Shown piece after piece: positions 35,146 to 44,209 of a stretch of 64,000 nt of DNA (its first letter is position 1; the number at the start of each line of letters is the position of its first letter). This DNA is from Nocardioides agri (GTDB lineage: Bacteria; Actinomycetota; Actinomycetes; Propionibacteriales; Nocardioidaceae), in assembly GCF_013778305.1 (NCBI RefSeq), contig NZ_JACEIC010000002.1, positions 3,001,669 through 3,065,668 on the forward strand, given 5' to 3'. A program made the translations under genes and the position numbers. The notes below the pieces were generated by a model. The model made no database searches, was not told where the DNA came from, and saw only the letters and a list, made by a program, of their open reading frames with translations.

Positions 35146-35919
35146 TCAGGCGGCGCGCGCGACCACCAGCTCGTCGCGCATCCGCGTCATCAGCTTGGCG
35201 AGGAGGCGGGAGACCTGCATCTGGGTGACCCCGATCGCCTGCCCGATCTCGGCCTGGGTGCAGCCGCGCACGAAGCGCAGCTCGACGATCGTCCGCTCCC
35301 GCTGGCTGAGCCCGGCGAGCACCGGACCGAGCATCGCGCGCGCCTCGGCCACGTCGTACCCGCCCTCGTCGGCGCCGAGCCGCAGCGTGAGCGGCTCGTC
35401 GTCCTCGGTGACCGCGGCGTCGAGGGAGACGGGGGAGAAGCAGCCGCTGGCGCCGAGCGCCTCGACGACCAGGCCCACCTCGACGCCGATCCGCTCGGCG
35501 ATCTCGGACGGTCGCGGGGAGCGCCCCAGCTCCTGGATGAGCTCGCCTTCTGCCCCGAGGATCTTGCCCTGGGTCTCCTGGATCGAGCGCGGCGGCCGGA
35601 TCGCCCAGCCGAGGTCGCGGAAGTGACGGCGCACCTCGCCGCGGATCGTGGGGATCGCGTAGCTGAGGAAGTCGTGGCCGCGGTCGGGGTCGAAGCCCTG
35701 GACGGCCTTGACGAGGCCGACGTACGCGACCTGCTCGAGGTCCTCGTTGGCGATGCCCCGGTTGCGGAAGCGCCGGCAGGCGTCGGCGGCGACCCGCATG
35801 TTGGTTCGGACCAGGTCCTCCTCCAGGCGGCGGCGGGCCTGGGAGTCGGCGGTACGGCGGGCGGCGAAGAGCCGGGCGGTTGCCTCGGTGCGACTCTCCT
35901 GGGCGGGAGGTGCCTGCAT
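35146..35919 (-). CDS. SigB/SigF/SigG-type alternative sigma factor
   Basis: A 257-residue group 3 sigma factor with region 2 (N-E-D-L-E-Q-V-A-Y-V-G-L-V-K-A; I-P-T-I-R-G-E-V-R-R-H-F-R-D near residues 90-105), region 3 (I-A-E-R-I-G) and region 4 HTH (C-T-Q-A-E-I-G-Q-A-I-G-V-T-Q-M-Q-V-S-R). Such factors drive stress or envelope regulons and are usually held by an RsbW-type anti-sigma, which I do not see here. ATG 35919 was chosen; the 87 upstream in-frame codons look non-coding. Confidence 0.88.
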   Translation of the reverse strand: MQAPPAQESRTEATARLFAARRTADSQARRRLEEDLVRTNMRVAADACRRFRNRGIANEDLEQVAYVGLVKAVQGFDPDRGHDFLSYAIPTIRGEVRRHFRDLGWAIRPPRSIQETQGKILGAEGELIQELGRSPRPSEIAERIGVEVGLVVEALGASGCFSPVSLDAAVTEDDEPLTLRLGADEGGYDVAEARAMLGPVLAGLSQRERTIVELRFVRGCTQAEIGQAIGVTQMQVSRLLAKLMTRMRDELVVARAA

Positions 35920-36109
35920 GCAGGACACCTGCCCTGGGGGTGGGTCCGGAAACCACCCGTGCGGGTGGGGACGGTCTCGACGCGCCGGTCGTTGCCCCGA
36001 ATTTCGGGTGTCGGAGGCGCGCTGACCTGCGGCGATGCCGAGCCGCCCGGGGCGGCCGGAAGATCTTGTCCGCGCTACTTGCGCCCCTCGCGGCCCGGGC
36101 CTACTGTTA

Positions 36110-36237
36110 CCACTACATCTTGTGTTACACGGTTGTAGTTCATCAACATGTTGGGGATGCGGGGATCCACAGCCCGGCACGCGGAAGCACCACAGTCCGG
36201 CGTTGGTTCTACACAGTGTGACCCGGTTTTATCCACA
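36110..36237 (+). promoter_or_regulatory. nrdR-nrdJ promoter: putative NrdR box and DnaA box
   Basis: CCACTACATCTTGTGT (36110-36125) closely matches actinobacterial NrdR boxes. The next ACACGGTTGTAGTTC may be a degenerate second box in reverse orientation. TTATCCACA (36229-36237) is a perfect DnaA box, 18 bp before the nrdR start. The 335-bp gap is AT-richer than the genes around it. Predicted: NrdR repression when dATP is high, plus a possible link to replication initiation. Confidence 0.65.
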
Positions 36238-36254
36238 GGGAGGAGGGGCCCGCG

Positions 36255-36740
36255 ATGCACTGTCCGTACTGCCGCAACACCGACACCCGGGTCCTCGACT
36301 CCCGGGTGGCTGACGACGGCGGCTCGATCCGCCGGCGTCGTACCTGCTCGGCGTGCGAGCGCCGGTTCACCACCGTGGAGATGATGCAGCTGACGGTGCT
36401 CAAGCGCTCCGGCGCGAGCGAGCCCTTCACGCGCGACAAGGCGATCGCCGGCGTCCGGAAGGCCTGCAAGGGCCGGCCGGTCACCGAGGACCAGCTCGCC
36501 TGCCTCGGCCAGGCCGTCGAGGACGCGCTGCGGCTCGAGGGCACCGCCGAGATCGAGGCCCACGAGGTGGGCCTCGCGATCCTCGGCCCGCTCCGCGAGC
36601 TCGACGAGGTCGCCTACCTGCGGTTCGCGAGCGTCTACCGGGCCTTCGAGTCCGCCGACGACTTCGAGGACGAGATCGCGGCCCTGCGCGCGGAGCGCGC
36701 GGGAGCTCCGCAGCAAGCTCAGCCCGTCCCCACGGGCTGA
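36255..36740 (+). CDS. nrdR: Ribonucleotide reductase repressor NrdR
   Basis: A 161-residue repressor that represses RNR genes when its ATP-cone binds dATP. The N-terminal zinc ribbon C-P-Y-C ... C-S-A-C is at residues 3-34, followed by the ATP-cone ([14 protein letters not shown]). Starts M-H-C-P-Y-C like essentially all NrdR proteins, fixing ATG 36255. GGGAGGAGGGG precedes it. First gene of the nrdR-nrdJ unit; the putative NrdR box upstream implies autoregulation. Confidence 0.96.
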   Translation: MHCPYCRNTDTRVLDSRVADDGGSIRRRRTCSACERRFTTVEMMQLTVLKRSGASEPFTRDKAIAGVRKACKGRPVTEDQLACLGQAVEDALRLEGTAEIEAHEVGLAILGPLRELDEVAYLRFASVYRAFESADDFEDEIAALRAERAGAPQQAQPVPTG

Positions 36741-36894
36741 CCCCAGACGGCCCGGCGTGCATCGTGGGGAAGCGATGTGCGCCGGGCCCACCAACGTCGC
36801 CACCGGGGCCCCGGGACCGAGTCCGGGGACTGTCGGTGGCACCAGCAAGTATCCAAACCAGACACACCAACCTCGACAGACGGGACCAAGAGGG

Positions 36895-39795
36895 ATGACC
36901 GAGACGGTGAGTGGCGGAGCCCCCCAGAAGGCGGCGGGCAAGGCCAAGGCGGGCGCAGGACTGAAGATCGCACGGGTCTTCAGCACCCCTGGCGTGCACC
37001 CCTACGACGAGATCACGTGGGAGCGCCGCGACGTCGTGCAGACCAACTGGAAGACCGGTGAGACGGTCTTCGAGCAGCGCGGCGTGGAGTACCCCGACTT
37101 CTGGTCGGTCAACGCCTCGACCATCGTCACCACCAAGTACTTCCGCGGCGCGGTCGGCACCGACCAGCGCGAGTGGAGCCTCAAGCACATCGTCGACCGG
37201 GTCGTGAAGACCTACACCAAGGCCGGAGTCGACTTCGGCTACTTCGCCACCGACGCGGACGCCGAGGTGTTCGAGCACGAGCTCACCTGGCTCCTCGTCC
37301 ACCAGTACTTCTCGTTCAACAGCCCCGTCTGGTTCAACGTCGGCACCCCGTCGCCGCAGCAGGTCTCGGCCTGCTTCATCCTCTCCGTCGACGACTCGAT
37401 GGACTCGATCCTCAACTGGTACAAGGAGGAGGGCTTCATCTTCAAGGGCGGCTCCGGTGCCGGCCTGAACCTCTCCCGGATCCGCTCCTCCAAGGAGCTG
37501 CTCTCCTCCGGCGGCACCGCCTCCGGCCCGGTCTCCTTCATGCGCGGCGCGGACGCGTCGGCCGGCACCATCAAGTCGGGCGGCGCCACGCGCCGGGCGG
37601 CGAAGATGGTCGTGCTCGACGTCGACCACCCCGACATCGAGGAGTTCGTGATGACCAAGGCGCGCGAGGAGGACAAGATCCGCGCGCTGCGCGACGCCGG
37701 GTTCGACATGGACCTCGGCGGCGCCGACATCACCTCGGTCCAGTACCAGAACGCCAACAACTCGGTCCGCGTCTCCGACGAGTTCATGCGCGCCGTCGAG
37801 GACGGCACCGAGTTCGGCCTGCGGGCTCGCAAGACCGGTGAGGTGATCGAGCGCGTCGACGCCCGCGACCTGTTCCGCAAGATCGCCACCGCGGCGTGGG
37901 AGTGCGCCGACCCGGGCCTCCAGTACGACGACACGATCAACGACTGGCACACCAACCCCGAGACCGGCCGGATCACCGCGTCCAACCCGTGCTCGGAGTA
38001 CATGTCGCTCGACAACTCCTCGTGCAACCTGGCGTCGCTCAACCTGCTGAAGTTCCTCAAGGACGACGACACCTTCGACGGCGAGCTGTTCGCGAAGGCC
38101 GTCGAGCTGATCATCACCGCGATGGACATCTCGATCTGCTTCGCCGACTTCCCGACCGAGGCGATCGGCAAGACCACCGTCGACTACCGCCAGCTCGGCA
38201 TCGGCTACGCCAACCTCGGCGCACTGCTGATGGCGATGGGTCTGGGCTACGACTCCGACGGTGGCCGGGCGATGGCCGCGACGATCACCTCGCTGATGAC
38301 CGGCACGTCCTACAAGCGCTCGGCCGAGCTGGCCGGCGTCGTCGGCCCCTACGCCGGGTACGCCCGCAACGCCGAGGCCCACAAGAGGGTCATGCGCAAG
38401 CACCAGGCGGCCAACGACACCGTCCGCACCCTCTCGATCGCCGACAGCCAGGTCCACAAGCTGGCCACCAAGGCGTGGGCCGACGTGCTGAAGATCGGTG
38501 ACAAGCACGGCTTCCGCAACGCCCAGGCCTCGGTGCTCGCGCCGACCGGCACCATCGGCTTCATGATGGACTGCGACACGACCGGCATCGAGCCGGACTT
38601 CTCTCTGGTCAAGTTCAAGAAGCTGGTCGGCGGCGGCTCGATGCAGATCGTCAACCAGACGATCCCGCGGGCCCTCAGGAAGATGGGCTACGTCGACGAG
38701 CAGGTCGAGGCGATCGTCGCCTACATCGCCGAGCACGGCCACGTGATCGACGCCCCCGGCCTTCGCACCGAGCACTACGAGGTGTTCGACACCGCGATGG
38801 GTGCCCGTGCCCTCAAGCCGATGGGCCACGTCCGGATGATGGCGGCCGCCCAGCCGTTCCTGTCCGGCGCGATCTCCAAGACGGTCAACCTGCCGGAGTC
38901 GGCGACCGTCGAGGAGATCGAGGAGGTCTACCTCCAGTCCTGGAAGCTCGGTCTCAAGGCCACCGCGATCTACCGCGACAACTGCAAGGTGGGCCAGCCG
39001 CTCGCCGACGGTGGCGGCAAGGCCAAGAAGGATGCCGCCGACGCCGCCGCGAAGGTCGAGTCGGACCTCGAGCCGAAGGTGATCGAGAAGGTCGTCTACG
39101 CCCCGACCCGCAAGCGCCTCCCGAAGTCCCGGGTCTCGCGCACCACCTCCTTCACGGTGGGTGGCGCCGAGGGCTACATGACCTCGGGTGCCCACGAGGA
39201 CGGCTCGCTCGGCGAGATCTTCCTCAAGCTCGGCAAGCAGGGCTCGACCCTGGCCGGAGTCATGGACGCGTTCTCGATCGCGATCTCGATCGGCCTGCAG
39301 TACGGCGTGCCGCTGGAGACCTTCGTCTCGAAGTACACCAACCAGCGCTTCGAGCCCGCCGGCCTCACCGACGACGCGGACATCCGGATGGCGCAGTCCG
39401 TCATGGACTACGTCTTCCGTCGCCTCGCTCTCGACTACCTGCCCTTCGAGACCCGCCAGGGCCTGGGCATCTACTCGGCCGAGGAGCGCCAGCGCTACCT
39501 GGAGACCGGCTCCTACGAGCCCCTCCAGGAGACCGGCTCCACCGCCGCCGAGCTGATCGAGGCCCCGGCCATCGAGCTCCTCGAGGACGACGCCGAGGCC
39601 ACCCCGGCCGCCGACGTCGTGGAGGCGGCCGCCAAGCCCGCCCCCGCCACTGCCCACACCAGCGCCGAGCTCCTCGAGCAGATCACCGGCACCGCCGTCG
39701 ACAGCCCGCTCTGCTTCACCTGCGGCACCAAGATGCGCCCCGCCGGCTCCTGCTACGTCTGCGAGGGCTGCGGCAGCACCAGCGGCTGCAGCTGA
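36895..39795 (+). CDS. nrdJ: Adenosylcobalamin-dependent (class II) ribonucleotide reductase NrdJ
   Basis: Reduces ribonucleotides to deoxyribonucleotides using a B12-derived radical, independent of oxygen. 966 aa from ATG 36895 (AAGAGGG just upstream); an upstream in-frame ATG at 36757 would add a sequence of poor coding character. Active-site features include N-P-C-S-E-Y-M-S (catalytic Cys/Glu loop), S-C-N-L-A-S-L-N and A-P-T-G-T-I-G. A long insert and a C-terminal C-F-T-C-G ... C-Y-V-C-E-G-C-G carry zinc/redox cysteines. Preceded by nrdR, as in streptomycetes. Confidence 0.95.
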   Translation: MTETVSGGAPQKAAGKAKAGAGLKIARVFSTPGVHPYDEITWERRDVVQTNWKTGETVFEQRGVEYPDFWSVNASTIVTTKYFRGAVGTDQREWSLKHIVDRVVKTYTKAGVDFGYFATDADAEVFEHELTWLLVHQYFSFNSPVWFNVGTPSPQQVSACFILSVDDSMDSILNWYKEEGFIFKGGSGAGLNLSRIRSSKELLSSGGTASGPVSFMRGADASAGTIKSGGATRRAAKMVVLDVDHPDIEEFVMTKAREEDKIRALRDAGFDMDLGGADITSVQYQNANNSVRVSDEFMRAVEDGTEFGLRARKTGEVIERVDARDLFRKIATAAWECADPGLQYDDTINDWHTNPETGRITASNPCSEYMSLDNSSCNLASLNLLKFLKDDDTFDGELFAKAVELIITAMDISICFADFPTEAIGKTTVDYRQLGIGYANLGALLMAMGLGYDSDGGRAMAATITSLMTGTSYKRSAELAGVVGPYAGYARNAEAHKRVMRKHQAANDTVRTLSIADSQVHKLATKAWADVLKIGDKHGFRNAQASVLAPTGTIGFMMDCDTTGIEPDFSLVKFKKLVGGGSMQIVNQTIPRALRKMGYVDEQVEAIVAYIAEHGHVIDAPGLRTEHYEVFDTAMGARALKPMGHVRMMAAAQPFLSGAISKTVNLPESATVEEIEEVYLQSWKLGLKATAIYRDNCKVGQPLADGGGKAKKDAADAAAKVESDLEPKVIEKVVYAPTRKRLPKSRVSRTTSFTVGGAEGYMTSGAHEDGSLGEIFLKLGKQGSTLAGVMDAFSIAISIGLQYGVPLETFVSKYTNQRFEPAGLTDDADIRMAQSVMDYVFRRLALDYLPFETRQGLGIYSAEERQRYLETGSYEPLQETGSTAAELIEAPAIELLEDDAEATPAADVVEAAAKPAPATAHTSAELLEQITGTAVDSPLCFTCGTKMRPAGSCYVCEGCGSTSGCS

Positions 39796-39840
39796 TGTGA
39801 ACGGACAGGAAATGTCCCGGCTCGGTCGGGCAGCAATGTC
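39793..39840 (+). repeat. 48-bp direct repeat, left copy
   Basis: Starts at the nrdJ stop codon. Ungapped alignment with 43997-44044 gives 36 of 48 identical bases, including ATGTCCC and a shared 10-base end, cagcaatgtc. The repeated ...atgtc... content recalls the ends of IS481-type elements, but no transposase is present. Confidence 0.65.
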
Positions 39841-39905
39841 CTGATCTCGGCCGCGAATGGCCGGGTTTCGGCCAACCAGACATTCCGTCCGCCAGAGGTA
39901 CATTC

Positions 39906-39946
39906 CAGGAGACCCGGCACCGCTTCGGCGGATGTCGGGTCTCCTG
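39906..39946. terminator. Hairpin terminator between nrdJ and the TPR gene
   Basis: CAGGAGACCCG / CGGGTCTCCTG, an 11-bp perfect stem enclosing 19 bases with their own small fold. It lies between the convergent nrdJ and TPR genes; 110 bp after the nrdJ stop. The rest of the 39796-40122 gap shows no gene. Confidence 0.6.
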
Positions 39947-40122
39947 CTTCGCCCGTCAGCTCGTCGAGTCGCCGACCAAGCCGGCGTCGAAGTGCTTCGG
40001 GTGATGAGTGCTCGAGCGTGACCCGCGGCCTTTGCGGTGGAGGGACACACCGGCCGTCTGTGTCAGGTCGCCGCCGGTGATGCTCCGCCTCCATCTCCGT
40101 CCGGCCGTCGCTCGGCTGCGAC

Positions 40123-43100
40123 TCAGCCGAGGCCGAGGACGGCGAGCGCAAGGGCGAACGCCGCGCCGGCGCCGGCGACCAGTTGGCCCTTGCGCAGCCG
40201 GGCGCCGTCCAGCGGACCGATGGGCAGCAGCGTGGACGCGGCCATGATCAGGGCCGCGACAGCCATCGCGCGGGTGAGTGGGACGCGGAGCCAGGCTGCC
40301 TCGACCAGCAGGATCGTGGCGATGGCGAGAAGAACCAGCGGGGCGGCGACGTGCACCCGTGTTGATGGGCGGTCGGTGTCGTCCAGGACGGGGAGCGGCG
40401 CCCATGGTGCGCCGGCCACGGTTGCCGCCACTCCGACGACCATGCCCGGGGGCCAGCTCCGTTGAGCTGTCGACCGAGTCGGCCGTGCGACGGCGGTGCG
40501 GGCCCGGAGTGCGGCACCCGCGATGACGGCGAGGGCAACGGCGGCCGCGAGGAGGACCCACGCCTGCGACCAGCCCTGGCGGAGGACCGAGGACCACAGG
40601 AGCAGGACGGTGAGGCCGAGGCCCCATGCCGGTGCTCGCAGGTGGCGGACCAGGGGGACCTTCTGCATGTGGTGGTCGACGGACTCGGCCCAGCGGCTGG
40701 CGAAGTCCTGTCCGGAGGTCCCGACTGAGCGAGCGACGGCGAGGGCGAGCGCGAGGACGGCGATGAGACCGACGGAGACGGCGGGCGCCGCTGGCCGCAG
40801 GCCTCCGAAGCTCCACCCCGGTGGCAGCGGCTTGGACAGGTCGAGGCCGGTTCGGTAGATGGTCGCGTCGATGGTGAGGTCTGGTCGCCGGTCCGCCAGG
40901 TCCGGATCGAGGCGCGCCGCGCGAGCGAAGCTGCCCTGTGATGCGGGGAGGTGGGCCGGTCCCATCCGGCCGTGGACGACGCCGAGATTGAACCAGCCGA
41001 GGGCATAGTCCGGATTCGCGGTCACTGCTTGCTGGAGTGCGTCCACCGCCGCGTCGTTGTTCCCGTCACGCGCCAACTGGACGCCGAGGTCGTTCGCCGC
41101 CGGGTAGGCGCCGGGGTCGCTCTCGAGTGCCCGCCGGTTGTAGTCGATCGCCTTCTCCCGGTCGCCGCGACGGTCAGCGACGAAACCGGCTGTCATGAGG
41201 AACGCCGGGTTCATGGGGTCGACGTCGAGCGCGCGCTCGACCGCGTCAGCGGCGTCGGTCTCCTGTCCGGCCGCAAGACGAGCAAGGGCGAGGTTGTTGT
41301 AGAGCCGTTCGGGGCGGTAGCCGACAACGGGGGAGTACTGGTCGTCGAGGGTCGCGAGCTGCTCTTCGGCTGCTCGGTAGCTCTCGAGCGCGGCGTCCAC
41401 CTCGCTGTCCTCGAGCTGGGCATCGGCGAGGATCGTTCGAGCGTGGTAGGCGACGCCGGCGAACTCCACGTCGTACTGCGTCCCGTTCTGGAGGTGGTAC
41501 GCCGCGGAGAACTCAGCGTCGGGCGCGAGAGTGCCGAGGAGGTCCAGCGCCTCGGCACGCCGGTCCGCGTGCAGTAGCGCGGACGCCCGGGCCAACTCAG
41601 CGCGCTGGTGTCCGAGCTCGTCGTCCCAGTGCGCCCGGCGGATCGCGCGAGAGGCCGCGCCGAACTCCGACGCCGCCTCGGCGTACCTGCCCTGGAGGTA
41701 GCGGATCTCGGCCAGCCGCTGGGCCGGCAGTGACTCCCAGCGCGACCCGTCCGCATCCTTGGTCCAGTCCTCGGCGACGTCGGCGGCGCGGTCGAGGTCG
41801 CCTGCCCACCGCCACATGTTCTGGCGGCGGTCGTAGAGCTTCTCGAGGATGCCGGGACGGACGTCGACCGTTTCGCCGAGCTCCAACCTGATCAGGTTCC
41901 GCGGGGGATGCGGGAAGAACGGGCAGGCGTAGGCGTCGTAGGGGCGGACCTCGCGCAGCTCCCCGCGGGCCATGCCGTCGAGAGCGTCGTCGGCATTGCC
42001 CGCCAGGACGGCGTCGCGGATCCATCCCCAGTCCGGGCAACGGGTGTTCGGCCCGGTCCAAGGGGCGTCGGGCCGGTAGCGCGGCACGAACGAGACGTCG
42101 TCGACGCTGGCGCCGCCCCCGCCTTCGTAGTACTCGAGTGGCACCTCCAGTGGAGCGAACCGGTCGATGCCCCAGGAGACCACCGGAATGGTGAGCTCGT
42201 CGCCGTCGAAGCTGGCGCCGGACTGGGGTGTCGCGAAGAGTGCGTTTCCCTGGGGGTAGCCGCTCGGCCCCAGCTGTGCGTGCTCCTGGCCGGTCTCCTG
42301 GGCCCCGGTGAAGTCGTGCGCCCACTCCTGCGCTGCAGTGAGGAGCTCCATCCTGAACCCGGGGGTCGTGGCGGCCGCAGCGTCCTGGAGGACCTCGACC
42401 GCCTTCCCCGGCTCGCCGAGGCCGACGAGAGCCCGAGCCAGCCCGGCACTGATCTCCGCCGTGGGCGAGAGCTCGAGCGCGTCGCGGTAGTAGGCGGCGG
42501 CCGCCTGGAACTCCTCGCGCGCGGTGAAGGGCCGCTCGCCGGCTATCCGCTCTCCCTCCCGGACGCGGGCATCCCCAGCACCGGAGAGCACGGTGGCCGA
42601 GCGCGGGAACCGCTCGACCAGCTCGTCGAACGTCGCCTTCGCGGCCGCCGCGGTGCCCTCAGGGACCGAGACCGGCAGTCCCAGCGCGTCGGTCTGGACG
42701 GCGCGGAGCGACTGGAACTGCCCGAGCAGCCACCCGGGCGTCGGGTCGTTCGGGCAGGCGTCCTCCGCGCGTTGTGCCTCCGTCGCCACGTCGGCGTCCC
42801 GAGGCAGATCGGCCGCCGAGATCAGCTGGAGCAGGTCCAGGTGGGCCGCGCAGTCACCGGTCGTCGTCGCGGCTCGCTCCAGCACGGCGAACGCGGCTGG
42901 CGGCGCGTTGTTGTAGAGGTTGTATCCGTCGGCATCGCGCACAGACGACAGCACCGCCAGGGCGGCGCCGAGGCCCACTCCGTGTTCTCGGAAGTCGGCC
43001 GCCGGTGCCTGGTCCAACAGGTCGGTGAGCTCTGGGTATCGGTACGGGTACGTCGATCTTTCGCTCGTACTTGCACTTGTGAAGACCACGGAGGTATCGG

Positions 43101-43461
43101 ACCCGAGCAGGGTCATCAGGCGGACCGCCCCAGCCGGCCCCAGAGCCGAGACCGCGGGCACGACCAGATCCAAGGGATCCTTCACGGTCAGCCCGGGTGG
43201 AAGGCCCACAGGTAGGACCTCGACCTCGGGCGCCACATCTTCGGCGTTCGCCACGGGGGCCGCACGGGTGACCGCATCAGAAGATCCGCCCGTCTGCTGA
43301 CGGTCCGCAGCGATGGACGCCACGGGCGCGAACCCGAGGACCAGGAGCACGGCGAGACCGAGGACCAGGTCGACCGGCGACAGCGCCCGAGGCAGACCGG
43401 ACAGCGCGAACCGACGACGCGTCCGCTCCGGGCCCTGCCCGGGCCCAGCGACCTCAGTCAT
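40123..43461 (-). CDS. Large TPR membrane protein with M50-like C-terminus lacking HExxH
   Basis: A 1112-residue protein. A helix at ~30-50 anchors it; residues ~250-880 carry helical TPR-like repeats (A-F-L-M-T-A-G-F-V-A-D-R-R-G-D; A-L-G-W-F-N-L-G-V-V-H-G). The C-terminal ~230 residues hold about six hydrophobic helices and end L-L-P-I-G-P-L-D-G-A-R-L, like the third conserved motif of M50 site-2 proteases. No HExxH is visible, so I infer a non-catalytic relative. ATG 43461 is preferred over an upstream start near 43581. Codon use is less GC3-rich than neighbours, hinting at transfer. Role unknown. Confidence 0.7.
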   Translation of the reverse strand: MTEVAGPGQGPERTRRRFALSGLPRALSPVDLVLGLAVLLVLGFAPVASIAADRQQTGGSSDAVTRAAPVANAEDVAPEVEVLPVGLPPGLTVKDPLDLVVPAVSALGPAGAVRLMTLLGSDTSVVFTSASTSERSTYPYRYPELTDLLDQAPAADFREHGVGLGAALAVLSSVRDADGYNLYNNAPPAAFAVLERAATTTGDCAAHLDLLQLISAADLPRDADVATEAQRAEDACPNDPTPGWLLGQFQSLRAVQTDALGLPVSVPEGTAAAAKATFDELVERFPRSATVLSGAGDARVREGERIAGERPFTAREEFQAAAAYYRDALELSPTAEISAGLARALVGLGEPGKAVEVLQDAAAATTPGFRMELLTAAQEWAHDFTGAQETGQEHAQLGPSGYPQGNALFATPQSGASFDGDELTIPVVSWGIDRFAPLEVPLEYYEGGGGASVDDVSFVPRYRPDAPWTGPNTRCPDWGWIRDAVLAGNADDALDGMARGELREVRPYDAYACPFFPHPPRNLIRLELGETVDVRPGILEKLYDRRQNMWRWAGDLDRAADVAEDWTKDADGSRWESLPAQRLAEIRYLQGRYAEAASEFGAASRAIRRAHWDDELGHQRAELARASALLHADRRAEALDLLGTLAPDAEFSAAYHLQNGTQYDVEFAGVAYHARTILADAQLEDSEVDAALESYRAAEEQLATLDDQYSPVVGYRPERLYNNLALARLAAGQETDAADAVERALDVDPMNPAFLMTAGFVADRRGDREKAIDYNRRALESDPGAYPAANDLGVQLARDGNNDAAVDALQQAVTANPDYALGWFNLGVVHGRMGPAHLPASQGSFARAARLDPDLADRRPDLTIDATIYRTGLDLSKPLPPGWSFGGLRPAAPAVSVGLIAVLALALAVARSVGTSGQDFASRWAESVDHHMQKVPLVRHLRAPAWGLGLTVLLLWSSVLRQGWSQAWVLLAAAVALAVIAGAALRARTAVARPTRSTAQRSWPPGMVVGVAATVAGAPWAPLPVLDDTDRPSTRVHVAAPLVLLAIATILLVEAAWLRVPLTRAMAVAALIMAASTLLPIGPLDGARLRKGQLVAGAGAAFALALAVLGLG

Positions 43462-43996
43462 CTGTCGTGCACCCCCACGAGCACGCGGCCGGCGGCGCCC
43501 GAGCCTCGCGGCCGCCCGCCCGCCACCTGCAGGCGGTGGCCGCGACCGAGGATTCCCGAGCTGGTGAACATGGCGTGACACTCCGCACTTTCACGATGCG
43601 GCGGCCAGCTGACATCCGGAATAGCCCGATGAGGCCACATCGCGAGCCCGCCTGGATCGGTGACGGAGATGGCGTGCGATCCGATGAGGGGTTCGTCCAA
43701 CGTGCCGTTCAGGCTGGCTGTGGGCAGGCCGCCGAACACAGCTTGCGTCCCGAAGAGCTCGGCTGGCCCTCGTCCTCACCTGTGACGTGAGCCTGGCCGT
43801 GCGCATGGGCGGGGTCGCACACTCCTTGCCGCCGCACTGGATCGCGCTAGTGCGTGATCACCCACGACGACCGCGCCATCTCTGCGGGCGGGCAGCGATT
43901 AGGGCCTACCGGCAGTCTCGGCGATCCTGCTCGGTGGCCAGGCTCGGACATTCCGTGACCGTTGGATGGACATCGGATGACCGTTGACAGCTGGTG

Positions 43997-44044
43997 TGAT
44001 GTAAACATCCAAGGGATGTCCCCGCTGGCTAGGTCAGCAATGTC
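43997..44044 (+). repeat. 48-bp direct repeat, right copy
   Basis: Partner of 39793-39840 (36/48 identity, no gaps, same orientation). Together they bracket 4.15 kb containing only the TPR gene and its flanks. Confidence 0.65.
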
Positions 44045-44170
44045 TCTTGGTTCCTCGCCTGGGGCTCGTGGCACGGCCGACAGTGCGGGCCCGCGCCGCG
44101 TTCAACGCTTTCGTGTTCTGTTAGCGGCGGGTGTAGATCGTGATCTCCGGACGCCGATCCCGCGGCGCTC

Positions 44171-44203
44171 CCTACCCCCGGATGTGGCGCAACCGGGGGT
44201 AGG
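44171..44203 (-). terminator. Terminator of the PKD dehydrogenase gene
   Basis: CCTACCCCCGG / CCGGGGGTAGG, a perfect 11-bp stem with an 11-base loop, just beyond the stop at 44210. Confidence 0.75.
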
Positions 44204-44209
44204 CGGACC

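Larger units (their letters stand above)
43462..44209. other. 748-bp gap without a supported gene
   Basis: Lower-GC stretch between two minus-strand genes. I see no convincing coding region. It holds the right copy of the 48-bp direct repeat, a local repeat (GACATtccgTGACCGTTG / GACATcggATGACCGTTG, about 43949-43984) and a terminator. Looks like decayed mobile-element DNA. Confidence 0.6.

Noticed and set aside
36229-36237. Replication origin suggested by the DnaA box
   Set aside because: Only a single perfect box, no cluster, no AT-rich unwinding region and no dnaA/dnaN nearby.
36757-36894. Upstream start for nrdJ at 36757
   Set aside because: The 46 added residues are Pro/Gly/Thr-rich, unlike NrdJ N-termini; ATG 36895 has AAGAGGG.
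36481-40050. A 1189-codon open frame on minus, antisense to nrdJ
   Set aside because: It mirrors the codon pattern of nrdJ, lacks any motif and is the usual by-product of GC-rich coding DNA read backwards.
43462-44209. Hidden transposase in the gap next to the 48-bp repeat
   Set aside because: Six-frame reading shows only short frames without DDE or HTH features; at most decayed ends remain.
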